Made by a program: the position numbers and the translations under genes. A stretch of 64,000 bases of DNA, from the NCBI GenBank assembly GCA_034359265.1, contig CP136890.1:32840501-32904500 (forward strand), read 5' to 3'. Positions 35,041 to 45,359 of this stretch are shown here, one piece after another. Under the pieces are notes generated by a model. It worked only from the letters and a program-made list of their open reading frames with translations. It did no database searches and had not been told where the DNA came from. Each line of letters starts with the position of its first letter. Position 1 is the stretch's first letter. This stretch comes from Canna indica. Lineage: Eukaryota > Streptophyta > Magnoliopsida > Zingiberales > Cannaceae.

Positions 35041-37348
35041 GTGCGTTTTATTTTTGTGATGGTAAGAAATGACCCTCACCATTTTCTTTTTCTCGTTTCT
35101 AAATCTAAAAATAATTCAAAAATAAAAAATAGACAATTAAATAATTGAAATAATAAAATTATTAAAATGCTCACCCCTCAACCTAGGGGTGTTGCGTGTT
35201 CACGGGTCGGGTCAAGTTGAAAATTTTTCATCTCTCAAATCTGACCCAACCCAAGATTCTTTGTTTTCCACCTTTCCCGCACCTACACAAGCGCCATCTC
35301 CTTCCTTCTTGTCTTCTTCTCTTTCAAAAACCCGCACACGCCATCACGCCATCACCTTCTTATCCCACACCGCTCTCCTTCGAAACCCAAACTATTTTCC
35401 TCATCTCCACCAAAAACCCTAACCCTCGCACCAGCAGATCTTCTACTACAAAAAATTGACTAAATATATTTTAAAAGTTCTCACCCCTCACCCCTCAAAA
35501 TTATTAAAAATTTAAAATAATAATAATTGATTAAATATATTTTAAATATCTGAAATAAAATTATTTGAAAATAAATTTTTTATGTCTGAAATAATATTAA
35601 GGAATCAGTAATATTTTTACCCAAAATAATATTATTATCTAAAATAATAGATAATATCTGAGATAATACCTAAAATAACAAATAATACCCTAAGGGAATG
35701 TTTGGTACCCAGTATAAGCTTTCTGTATAGTATTAGGATAATACTATACAGTGTTTGGGAAGAGTATTAACTAATACCTGCACTAAAAATAGTATCCCAT
35801 AAGCTGTCATAAGGTGTATTAATAATACACTCTCAAAGCTCTTTATTAGCATGCACTAGAACTTTCAATATTTTTGAACTCTCAACACGGTCGAAGGAAC
35901 TTCTTTATGGAAGGAACTTGTTGAATTATATAGTTGTTAATTTATATATAGCTGTTAATTTATACTAGCTGTTAAAGAATCAGAATTAAGCACGACTTGA
36001 ATTTAAACTAGCTGTTAATTTATATATAGTTGTTAAACTAGAATTTATATTGATATTAATCATGTTGTGTGCAATTCTTTATGGAAGGAACTTGTTGAAT
36101 TATATTTTAATGAACATATATAGCTTGTTGAATTTATATTCATTGGATATTGGTATATAATTACTATATCTATTCACGTCAAGATGTTGTTAAATTATCA
36201 AATTCTGGTCAAGATTGCATACATTATTTATGCTTATTATTTAGTAGTCTTCATTCATTTCTTTTTCTCATGAACAAATAATTGATGGCACATAGATGAT
36301 AATCATGATAGATCTCTAGGAATATCTAGATTTCAGGTCAGCCCGACCAATTTAATTCTACTGAAACCAAGTTCAGTTTGGTTTAGGATGGATTGGTTTG
36401 GAGTGATGTTTATTGAAAAAGATCATGTTCCAACGAGTTTTTTTATATTTTAGATGAAATCAAACAAATATGACTTTCTAATAACTTCACGTAACATTTT
36501 ATTTAAAATTAATAATAATTTGTAAAAAATTAATTGTTATATAATTTTGGTTCAACCAAATTGAAGGGTTTGATTTAGGGAATTTGATTATGAGGTTTTA
36601 GTGTTGTTGAAATTTGAAACAAAAATGAATATGATTAATCTTACAATTATGCACTAAGGTGTCTTATGGTTTCTGGTGTCTCATGCTTTATTGTTCATGT
36701 TAAATTCTTTAGATCCAATAGGCCATAAACTAAATGAAGGTTAAGTGTTAATTTTGTCAACCAAGGTGGAACCATGTTTGTCATCCTTTTTAAGCTTTAA
36801 AGCCAATCTGGAAGACAACTTCCAGAATCTATACAACTACCAAAGAGAATATAACTCCATTCACATAAATACGATATTTGCTTGAATTTAATTCATATGT
36901 TAGAATTTTCACGGTTTTAGATTGTTTTCAGCTTTAGTAATATTTGTTTCAGCTTTGGCCATATTTGTTACAGATTGTTTAAGCAATTTATTTATTGATG
37001 CATGGGTAAGAAGTGTGGTTCATGTATTTAACCGTTGAAGCAACATAAAGACCCTCCAAAATATTCAGTATTATAAGTCTTCTAGATTTGAAACTTACCT
37101 TTGGTTTAGTTCCAGTATCAGTTAACAGCCTTTGTTTATCATGCCTTTGGTTTAGTTCCAATTTCAATATCACGTTATCATGCTACTTTGGTTTAGAATT
37201 TATGGTTTAGGGCTTTGGTTCTGGGATGGTAGTCGTGAGAATTATGATCTTAAAAAGAAGGAGCTTCTTAATATAATTACAATGATATCACCTCTTCTTA
37301 AAATTGGGAATTCAATTGGGAAAACAAAGTCACGTAGTGCATGAATCA
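35041..37348. other. CACTA interior without recognised transposase
   Basis: 35068-35520 repeats GACCCTCAC-type subterminal DNA and 'cacccctcacccctcaa'. A CT-rich stretch at 35220-35455 (ending 'aaaaaccctaaccctcgcacc') looks like a host 5' UTR or leader but matches no gene I know. At 35697 'taagggaatgtttggtaccc' resembles a Tourist/Harbinger-type terminus, but its partner end was not found. The N-terminal and catalytic parts of TNP2 are missing from this interval. Confidence 0.4.
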
Positions 37349-37848
37349 AATTGTATAAGTGTGATTGGAGGGATGTGTTTAGTCAAGGTTGAGGAATTAA
37401 GACAGATCATTATAGGTTCACCTGCTTGAATATGAGATGGTCGTTGCGCACCAATGAACCTTTTGTACTTGCTTGTCAAGTCGAATAAATTTTTTATGTA
37501 AAAGATATTGCTGAACTTGATTGGTATGTCGTGCAAAAGTATCAACCTCGAGACTTGTATAATATGCTTGAAGTGCTTGTTGATGAGGAAAATATTGAAG
37601 TTGATGAGGAAAATAATGAAGTTGATGAGGCATATCAACAGAACGAGTTATCAATTGAAGAGATATCATTAGAAATAATAAATTTAAATGAAGATATCAC
37701 TTGGCATAGGGATGACATTCCGGGCGAAAATATACAATCACATTATGTCCCGCAAGAAAGAAAAATATCAAAAAGAGAAAGAGACGTGAGAATTCTTTTA
37801 TTGAAGATGAAGACCTTTAATATGTTAGTGATTTTAATCATATTTTAA
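37349..37848 (+). pseudogene. CACTA TNP2-like transposase, C-terminal exon
   Basis: The frame LYKCDWRDVFSQG, stop, GIKTDHYRFTCLNM, NEPFVLACQVE, stop, IFYVKDIAELDWYVVQKYQP matches the DUF4216-type C-terminal domain of plant TNP2-like transposases. Stops at about 37388 and 37487 break it. An acidic tail and basic end (ERKISKRERDVR) follow to 37848. The catalytic region is absent, so the element cannot supply this enzyme. Confidence 0.75.
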
Positions 37849-39417
37849 TTTTTTGTGTAGTTTGCCATACATATGCTATTAATTTTCTTGAGTATATTTG
37901 TTTAACATACTTGTGACAAATGTAGGTTATACCACTTTCATGGCAACCCGACAAATAATGACTTGTGCACAAGTTATACAATCACAACTTGAAGAAAATG
38001 AAGTGAATAGTAATTCTTCCGCTCAAGCTTTACAAATTGATACCATTAGTAGTGAAGGTTATAATTTTATTTATGAGCTTATAGCTTATCATATATTCAC
38101 TCATTATCATAGCTAATCATATATTTGGTGTCAGGTTCAACTTCAGTAAAAAAAAGAACACAAGGAAAGACACGAAACCTTGATCTCATTACACTACCAC
38201 CTAATCAAAAACTCCGCTTGGATTTTAATGATTACGGACAACCAATTGGTGTTAATGCTACCAAGTTCTCATGCTACCTTGGGAACCATGTTCAGAATGA
38301 TGGTGACATTTCAATATCTTTATTGGAGTGGGGCAAGGTTTCAGATGAGAGGAAAGAAAAAATTTACAAGCGTCTGTTGGTAATGCCTAGATATCTTTAA
38401 GGGGATATTTTCCTTTCATACCTAGAAATTTTTTTTATTATATTCTCCTTCGATACTTAGGAAAAATTTGACTTTGAAGAAACAGAGATGAGAAAGTATA
38501 GAATTATGCAAAAAATGGCAAAAAAGTTTGGTGACCATAAGTTTTACTTGAAGCAAAAGTATTATGATAGGTATAATACAACTCAAGAAAGATTGGAGCA
38601 TGTCCCAGAGGGCATTGAGGCAGATGATTGGAAAATATTTGTTGAATGGCACGACAAAGAGAGCACAAAGGTATTTAAATTAATGTATATTTTTAATTAA
38701 GATTTCAACTCATCAAATTAGACATGCATGTGGGGCTGTAGATTAAGATGTTAGCGGAAAAAATTTCAAATCTCCTTAATTTGTTTAATTACTACATATT
38801 TTCAGATATCTATTCAAGGTAATATCTATTAGCGGGGACCTTCATATGTGTTGGTGTTGTATGATCTTCATGCATACGGTTGATGTTATTGCTTTAATAT
38901 TAGTGACTGTGTCAAACATATAACCTACTACTCGAACTAGTAGAAAGTTAAGGAGACAATTTCTTATTGCTTTCAAGTAACTAATTCACACCCATAATTA
39001 CAGTGTGCAAACAATAGGGTAGGGTTTGCCTTGTCTCCTGTGCAATGGAGATGGACAGAAGAACAAACCCTCTTGCATGTAATCTGTGGACTCCAATAAC
39101 CCAGCAATAACTTATATATGACATGCTTCACATAGAAGAGTCGTGGGTGGAAGAATTCTAAAGGGATAAAAAATATATCACATGGTTACATGCAAGAATA
39201 TGTGGTCTTATATTAGAACTATTTTTAGTTTTTAAGTTATACATACACATTCGTGAATGCACACCCTTAAGAAATGGATGAAACAATATTAGACATTTTA
39301 TAGATAGAAGCAGTTTCTTCTTATAGCACTAACTGTATTTTGTTTCAAGCATGAGATTACTCTAGGTGTTCCTAGGCGATACTAAAAGAGTAAAGAATAC
39401 TAGTTTATATTTTTTAC

Positions 39418-40008
39418 TTGAAGGATCTGATTAGCTTCTTCAAACGACTTCTTTTGCCCACGTCGATTACGAGCTTCTAGATCTTGCAGCTCTTGGGTCA
39501 AAGATGCATTTTCCACCTGTCACATAATATGCATGTTATATATATAATATATGTTGATAGATATCTATGCATATATATCCTAGTAGCAACCAATTGCGAA
39601 AAACAAAAGCCTACATTACCTCAAGCAAAGCCAATTTGTGCTCCAACTCTGCTGCTCTTGATGTGCTTTCATCAGCTGCTCTCTGAGTATAATGAATTAA
39701 GACTAAACTAAGTCAAAACATGATATTAGTAGTACCATGAGATTAGGAAACAATTGGTTCTTTTACAGCTAAATAATTACAATCTGGTGGCTAGAAAATT
39801 ACTCAGTTTACAACATTTTAAGACATTGGTACAACTAATTCATCTAATTGCCCATTTACATCTAGTGTCTTATTCAGAGAAAGTCATTAGTAGTATGAAA
39901 GAACACATAAGAACAAAGAAATAGAGCACCGAATGAATAGGTAGTGATGATGATTACCTGGATTCTAGCTAGTGCATTAGATGACTGAACAACTCAGTGC
40001 TCTAGTTC
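39418..40008 (-). pseudogene. Captured exons resembling plant golgin candidate 1/2
   Basis: Three minus-strand exons with GT..AG borders, all phase 0: 40008-39958 (ELEH*VVQSSNALARIQ), 39682-39620 (RAADESTSRAAELEHKLALLE without the last residue breaking frame) and 39516-39418 (VENASLTQELQDLEARN, RRGQKKSFEEANQILQ). In order they match the coiled-coil region I recall in Arabidopsis golgin candidates GC1/GC2 (LEHRAVEAS..ALARIQ; LEARxRRGQKKSPEEANQ). One TGA (39994-39996, from CGA) lies in the first exon. The fragment sits antisense in an intron of the CACTA gene: host-gene transduplication. It encodes no complete protein. The homology is from memory and needs a search. Confidence 0.75.
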
Positions 40009-40019
40009 TATGATAGGAC

Positions 40020-40140
40020 ATCACAATTTTGACCTGAAGACTACATCACAAGACTACATCACAATTTTGCTCTAGTATGCAGCGACATCTGTTGATTTCT
40101 GGCTTACAAGACTACATCACAATTTTGACCTGAAGAATAG
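40020..40140. repeat. Direct repeats 'gactacatcacaattttg'
   Basis: Several copies of 'agactacatcacaattttgacctgaag' near the captured exons (40027-40140). Confidence 0.7.
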
Positions 40141-41849
40141 TGGATTTTTATTGACTCTATGACAGGAACTTCTAGAGTAAATATAGTACAGATTAAATCA
40201 ATTCGTTTCATATTATGAGCCATAGTGTGTGCCTAGTGTGAGTTCTTCACCACACTCACGCATCCACTCACAGGATATAAAAGTCAAACATAATCAAATT
40301 CATAACTGGTCTAACAGGAAATGAACAATTGTGATTCAAGAACAAAACCTGAAAAGATGCCAGGTTTTCTTACTTTTAAACTGTGCGCATAGGTCTTTTT
40401 TGATTGCAGTGGTCTATTGGTCTTTTTTCTTCTTCATTTAAATTTTATTGCAATGGTCTATATTTTGATTGTTGTAGCTAAATTTGATTGCAGAAGACTT
40501 TTGCAGTGGTCTTCTGCATATGCTTTGGTCTAATCAAAATTTGATTGCAGTGGTCTCTTTATTTGATTTCTATAGCTGATTACTGTAGCAGTGGTCTTAC
40601 ATCTATATTTTAATTGATTTCTTCTCTTTGATTGCCGATTGCTCGTGTCTTATAGTGTTACATTAATTGTTTGAGTATTAATACTGTTCAATTGATTGTT
40701 TGGGTATTAATTTAGTTTCTTGTATGACATAAATCTATTGCGTTTCTTCTTATAATTTTATGTTGTAGGATATGTGTAAGCAAAATAAGTCCAATCAAAC
40801 AAAATAAATTCTTGCTCATTATACGAGCTCAAAAAGTTATGCTGTCATTCGAGCAGAGAAGATTTGATTCTACTTTTGCTATGTACTTGCTCTTCTTTTG
40901 TATTTTTAATTCTATTATTGTTATTGATTTTCTCATTTAATGTTACAGGCTGCAAAGGATCCAGAGCATCGTGAACCTTCTGCATGGAAAATGTTTTGTA
41001 TTGCTCACACAAAAAGTGAGGGAAGTATGAGTTTCAATGTTGCACAAGATATTATGATAATTATCAATATACATAAGTTTTTTTCTATTTATAATGTATA
41101 TTATTTTTTTTTAAAAATGATACTCTTATAACAGGAAAAGTTCGAGGCTCTATCAGCTCAAGCATCAGAGTCTTCTACACCTATTGATGAAGATGAGATC
41201 TATCGTCAGGTCATCGGACCTGAAAGACATGGACGTACACGTGGTTATGGATTAGGTCATACACCATCATCTGTATTTGGAGCTACCCCTGGGCGTATTG
41301 AGCTTACTTCCCAACTTCAAGCGGCTAACGTTCGTAATGAGAAGTTGATTTCCAAGATTGAGGAGTTGGAGAAGAAAATGGAAGAAGATAAGAGGGAGAT
41401 GAAGGAACAAATGATGGAGGCAATGGAAGAGGAAAGAAAGAAAATGGAAGAGGATATTCAAAAGAAGATGGAAGAAAAAATACAAGAAGAAAAAATGAAG
41501 ATGGAAGATGAGAGAAAGAAGATGGAAGAACAATTTCAACATGATAGAAAAAGATGGATATGATAGTTGCTTTCATGGCAGAGATGAAAGGAAAAAATTT
41601 ACAAAGATAGATCTTGATTTATGTATAAATTAGTAGAACATGTTCGAATTTTATTTTGAAGTTGAAATTTTTATGTAGTGAGATTGATACTTTATTAGAT
41701 GTGCTTTTTGTAATGGACCATGTAGTGATACTTTATGAATTTTGTAATAGATATATAATGATGACATGTATTTTTTGTCTTTATATGCTTTTTAATATTT
41801 ATGTAAATATAATTAAATTATAAAAAATATTAGATTTTATATGCATATT

Positions 41850-42275
41850 ATAATAATTTTTAGTGGGGTCACAAAAAAAAAATCTATAAAAAAAGTTTTA
41901 GTGGAGGTCAGCGACCCTCATAATATGTAGGAATCAGTGAGGGTCATCGACCCTCACAAAATGTAGGAATCAGTGAGGGTCGTGACCCTCACTAAAGACT
42001 TAGTGAGGGTCGGTTTTGCCGCACGAAAACTAACTTTTAGTGAGGGTCACCAGCGACTCTCACTAAATATAAGAATTAGTGAGGGTCAATTTTCCCTCAC
42101 GAAAACCACCTTTTAGTAAGGGTCGGGACATAACCCTCACCTATACTTTTAGTGACAAGACTTTTCCTAACGACGTGTGAGGGACAGGTGACCCTCACTA
42201 AAAGCCTTTAGTGAGGGTCATATGGGGTTTTAGTGAGGGCCGCGACCCTCACTAAAGCCCACTTTTCTTGTAGTG
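41850..42275. repeat. CACTA right subterminal repeats and TIR
   Basis: More than ten copies of GTGAGGGTC or GACCCTCAC between 41860 and 42258, ending in TTTCTTGTAGTG. Confidence 0.9.
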
Positions 42276-42278
42276 TAA

Positions 42279-42378
42279 CCAAAATGGAACCTGAAAGATT
42301 TCTCAATGAGATATAAGTTTCATGTTTGTTATCATCAAAATCTAGATTAAGACCAAGGTTGAAAACCTTAAGCCAACA
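42279..42378 (-). repeat. 5' LTR of element B, first 100 bp
   Basis: The minus strand begins TGTTGGCTTAAGGTTTTC at 42378 and continues to the CACTA TSD, aligning with 13384-13483 of the 3' LTR. Together with 25752-27197 it makes one LTR. Confidence 0.9.
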
Positions 42379-42380
42379 AA

Positions 42381-43094
42381 GGTGAGCACAAGGAAGATGA
42401 TCAAGGTGCTAGTGGTGGAGGAGATGAGCACAAGGAAGCTGAGGGTGGGAACAATGATTCATCAAGATATGATGAATCATCAAGTGATACTTCAGGTGAT
42501 AATGCTACATCAACTAAATCATTGCAAACACCTAACAATAGTGATGATGAAGATATAAAAAAATTTAGAAAACAAAAGGGTAAGGAATTTAGGGGCAAAG
42601 AATCTGATGAATTTTGCCTTAACATAAGGTTTGAGTCAACAGGACAATTCTGGCATGCTGTTCAAGACTATGCTTTGAAAAATGGGAAGACTATTAAGTT
42701 TGCTAGGTCTGATGAAAAAAATATAGATGCTAGGTGTTGTTCCAAATGTCCTTGGAGGATTTATGGAAGCTTAATACAAAGGAATGAAACATTTGTGATT
42801 AAGATTTATGATTAAGAGCATAAATGCTAATTTATGCTCTAGACCAGCAAGAAACAAGCAAAGGTTCAATCTGAACCTATCTTACCTCCCATAGTGAGAA
42901 GGCAAACAGGGAGACCAAAAAATGCAAGGAACAAGGATATTAGTGAGAAGGAAAAGGAACAAGAAAATCCAACAAAGATGAGTAAGAGGGAGGTGCATAT
43001 GAAATATACACAGTGCAATACATATGACCATAATAAAAGGTCATGCAAAAATAAGGATAAAGCACCAATATCAAGTCAATTATCATCTAGTTAG
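42381..43094 (+). pseudogene. MULE (MuDR) transposase, catalytic core deleted
   Basis: The frame is open from the Sirevirus junction: acidic Ser/Asp-rich segment, then FCLNIRFESTGQFWHAVQDY and RCCSKCPWRIYGSL, the Mutator N-terminal DNA-binding domain, to a TAA at 42813. A second frame (42894-43094) has RRQTGRPKNARNKD and YTQCNTYDHNKRSCKN, the conserved C-terminal AT-hook-like motif and zinc knuckle. The MULE DDE domain and SWIM finger expected between them are missing, with only about 80 bp left including a small hairpin (about 42819-42842). The 5' end of the gene was cut off when element B inserted at 42379. Confidence 0.85.
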
Positions 43095-44263
43095 GTAACA
43101 TAATTATTTTTCCTTACTTGCTTATCAACAAATATGTTTTTTTGTTTTTTACAAGTATATATACTTTTGAGACAGGGGAAGAAGAGGGGGAGGTCATGTA
43201 AGAACCAAGGTGTGCAAATCAATTATTAGAACTAGGGTGTACAGACCAAGAGTGAGAACTAGTGTGTACAGGTCAATTCTGAGAACCAGGGTGTACAGAC
43301 CAAGAGTGAGAACCAGGGTGTGCAGTCATAGTAACTTGTAAAGAGACCAAAGATGATTGTTATTAAGAGATCTGTTAGTTATGAGAAGCTTGTGCACAAG
43401 GAGAGTGCTTAGACAACATAGGAATTTGGAGTAACAGTTGGCACTGAAACAGGAAATACGTATGTGTATGTAAGTTATTTAATTTCATTTATAAATTATA
43501 GATTTCAGTTATCTAATTCTAAGTTTCATGTAGATGCCTAATACACAAGTTAGAATATTTTATGAAGCAGGATTTGGAGGAGGACAGTTTGCGCATCCTT
43601 AAGGCACCCAGGTCATCCAACCCTCCTAAGGCACTCAACAGAGCACCACCTGAATATGGAGCAGAAACAAACTTAAGAAAAAAAAGAAGTCAGACAATCA
43701 ATCATCTTCAAGTGTTAGGATTGATATGGATTGATGTGGATTGACTATGGAAGTATGTGGATTGACTATGGATGTATTTGGATTTATGTTGATTGACTAT
43801 GGATGTACGTGGATTGATGTGTATTGATGTGGATTATCTGTAGTTAAATTACTTGATTTTGTATGGATTATGTGTCATTATAAGTTTTATGTATGTGCAA
43901 TGATGTGCAGTAGTTGAAGTAATGTGCTATATAAATGGTTGTGCTATAAATGACAAAGTTCATGTAGTTTTAGGTTAAAGTGATAAAATTCATGTATTTT
44001 TAGATTAGAAGTGGCAATGTTCAGGTATTTTTAGGCTAAAAATGGCAAAGTTTATGTATTTTTAAGTTAAAGTGGCAAAGTTCATTTTTTTTTTGGTAAA
44101 GTGGAAAAGTTCATGTTTTTTCTCACAAATATGTGAAAGTTTATGTTATTTGGTGCACAATTCACTGCTAACAGATTGAAACATGCCAAAACATATTGTC
44201 TTCAAATACACATGAGAGAGTAACATCAAAATACACAAACCAAACTACTTCATGACAGTAGCT
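43095..44263. repeat. MULE 3' region with short tandem repeats
   Basis: Contains 'aaccagggtgtacagaccaagagtgag' units (43205-43325), 'tgtggattgactatggatgta' units (43725-43830) and 'aaagttcatgtatttttaggttaaagtgg' units (43955-44150). No further coding domain was found. Confidence 0.65.
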
Positions 44264-44785
44264 TTAGGCTATTGTCTTTGTTCCCACCCCAAATAACATA
44301 CTAGAAAATAAGATACATACAATAAAAAACACCATACACACGCTGCCCTTTCTTAAATTGACTTGTTTCTTATCATTCATCAGTTGAGCTATCTCATCTT
44401 CAAGTGTTGCAATTTTTTCTTGAAATATCATTTCTTTCATCTTGCTCAATTCTATCCTTTCTTCCATTAGCTTCAGCTTCTCGAGAAGAATTTTTTTTCC
44501 TCGATCAAACCTTGCAGAATATCATTTGTGTAGCAATGATCCTCAGGATCTTGTCACACAAAGAAGTGACAATCATTCTCCTGTCAAAACATAGGAGTGA
44601 GTGATTACAATAAATATAGGACTTTGGATTGAGGTAATTACAAGGGATCATACCTTCCAATGTCTACATCCCCAAAACCTTCTTCTGGGATTTCTTTGGC
44701 TCCATACGGTGAATAGAACAACTAGAACATTATGGCAGCAGTGCGAAGCAACAACCTGTGACGAATTCATTGAAGATTCCTCCAT
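44264..44785 (-). pseudogene. Small GRF zinc-finger protein with coiled coil and C-terminal TM helix, one nonsense codon
   Basis: Exon 1 is 44785-44654 (ATG 44785; HCCHNVLVVLFTVWSQRNP and RRRFWGCRHWK), a 73-bp GT..AG intron is 44653-44581 (phase 0), and exon 2 is 44580-44264 (ENDCHFFV*QDPEDHCY, a Glu/Lys coiled coil MEERIELSKMKEMIFQEKIA, and the hydrophobic helix VCMVFFIVCILFSSMLFGVG). The finger keeps the spacing of plant GRF domains (C/H pair, NPxRRFxGC, CxFFVWxD). One TGA at 44554-44556 replaces the Trp of FFVWQD. About 149 codons, stop at 44264. It is convergent with the MULE transposase remnant, an arrangement like mudrA/mudrB. Likely membrane-anchored; function unknown. Confidence 0.8.
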
Positions 44786-45359
44786 TCATCCCATAGTTTC
44801 CCTTCTTGACATAATCGTCCCTTCGTGCCATAATCTGGTGACAGCAAGGCTTGCCTAAATCCAGCGACAATAGTGACAGCAAAGGTTCCCCCTTTTCGCA
44901 ATGTTCAAGCAGGTAAAATAAGAACTAGGGCATCGAGCATGCCTAACTTCAAGATGATGGGCAAATTACCATTTTGCCCGTCCTTGATTCAAGAAACATT
45001 AGCTTCGGGGATGGGTAATTTCGTAATTTTATGTTAACCTTTACTCGTCTGTTGAAATATATGTCATGTTGGCAAAGTAACTTTCCACGTCGTCGCCGTT
45101 AATGACTATGTCAGCAAAAACCATCAAAAATGACGGTGCGTGCTAAACGGGGTAACAGAATCAAAGTTCGTGTATTTTCTTGCTAATGAAAAAAGTTTCT
45201 GCTAAAAATGGGAAAAGGTCAAAAGTTCGTATTTTTTTTGGTATTTACTCTATTTTATAAGACGAAAAAGTTGATGATGAAATTAGGGCTTGGGTACAAA
45301 AATATACACGCATGCCAAAATAACTGCATTTTATATTATAAAGAAAATGTATAGTTGGA
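44786..45359. other. MULE-side noncoding DNA, possible terminal region
   Basis: Contains 'gggcaaattaccattttgccc' (44959-44979, near-palindromic) and 'gggaaaaggtcaaaagttcg' (45211), of the sort found in MULE/MITE termini. No matching opposite end is assignable. Confidence 0.4.

Larger units (their letters stand above)
37940..41563 (+). pseudogene. CACTA Transposase_24 (TnpA-like) gene, six exons
   Basis: Exon 1 from ATG 37940 to about 38059. Exon 2, 38135-38379 (NLDLITLPPNQKLRLDFNDY, YGQPIGVNATKFSCYLGN). Exon 3, 38461-38670 (KKFGDHKFYLKQKYYDRYNT). Exon 4, 40769 to about 40861, with TAA at 40805 inside the motif NRxKQxxxHTSGSKSxA. Exon 5, 40949 to about 41053 (REPSAWKMFCIAHTK). Exon 6, 41135-41563 (RHGRTRGYGLGHTPSSVFGA then a Lys/Glu/Met-rich coiled coil). 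This is the plant Ptta/En/Spm Transposase_24 family, which binds subterminal repeats. The 2.1-kb intron 3 contains captured golgin-like exons. One nonsense codon, and the exon 4 donor is not GT. Confidence 0.85.
27198..42275 (+). mobile_element. CACTA (En/Spm) transposon with nested inserts
   Basis: Perfect 12-bp terminal inverted repeats CACTACAAGAAA (27198-27209) and TTTCTTGTAGTG (42264-42275), TSD TAA on both sides (27195-27197 and 42276-42278). Removing it restores the LTR sequence 'cgctaaccaaaa', seen uninterrupted at about 13387. Subterminal arrays of GTGAGGGTC/GACCCTCAC lie at both ends. The plus strand carries a TNP2 C-terminal remnant and a multi-exon Transposase_24 gene near the right end. 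The 15,078-bp span includes a hAT-like insert, a truncated gypsy and captured host exons. Confidence 0.93.
12726..42378 (-). mobile_element. Sirevirus-like gag-only LTR retrotransposon (element B), interrupted
   Basis: Minus-strand order: 5' LTR (42378-42279 plus 27197-25752), PBS (about 25746), gag (25681 to about 24190), long noncoding spacer, repeated PPT-like motifs (13740-13484), 3' LTR (13483-12726, truncated). No protease, integrase or RT motif was found in the spacer once the Harbinger insertion is set aside. Multiple PPT-like tracts before the 3' LTR and a gag with a downstream coiled-coil region are Sirevirus traits. The right border (42378) sits in the open reading frame of a MULE transposase. 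The left TSD is lost with the truncated LTR. Confidence 0.8.

Noticed and set aside
35189..35459. Possible transit-peptide-like captured host exon
   Set aside because: Ser/Pro/Thr-rich frames in CT-rich DNA without recognisable homology; not enough to call a gene fragment.
35697..35720. Tourist-like terminus GGGAATGTTTGGTACC
   Set aside because: It fits a TAA-flanked Harbinger MITE end, but no matching opposite end was found nearby, so no element is called.
41267..41576. Leu/Phe-rich minus frames suggesting a membrane protein
   Set aside because: They are the reverse of the Glu/Lys coiled coil of the CACTA Transposase_24 gene.
43205..43325. Possible CRISPR-like repeat-spacer array
   Set aside because: Units are irregular and spacers non-unique, and the setting is plant transposon DNA.
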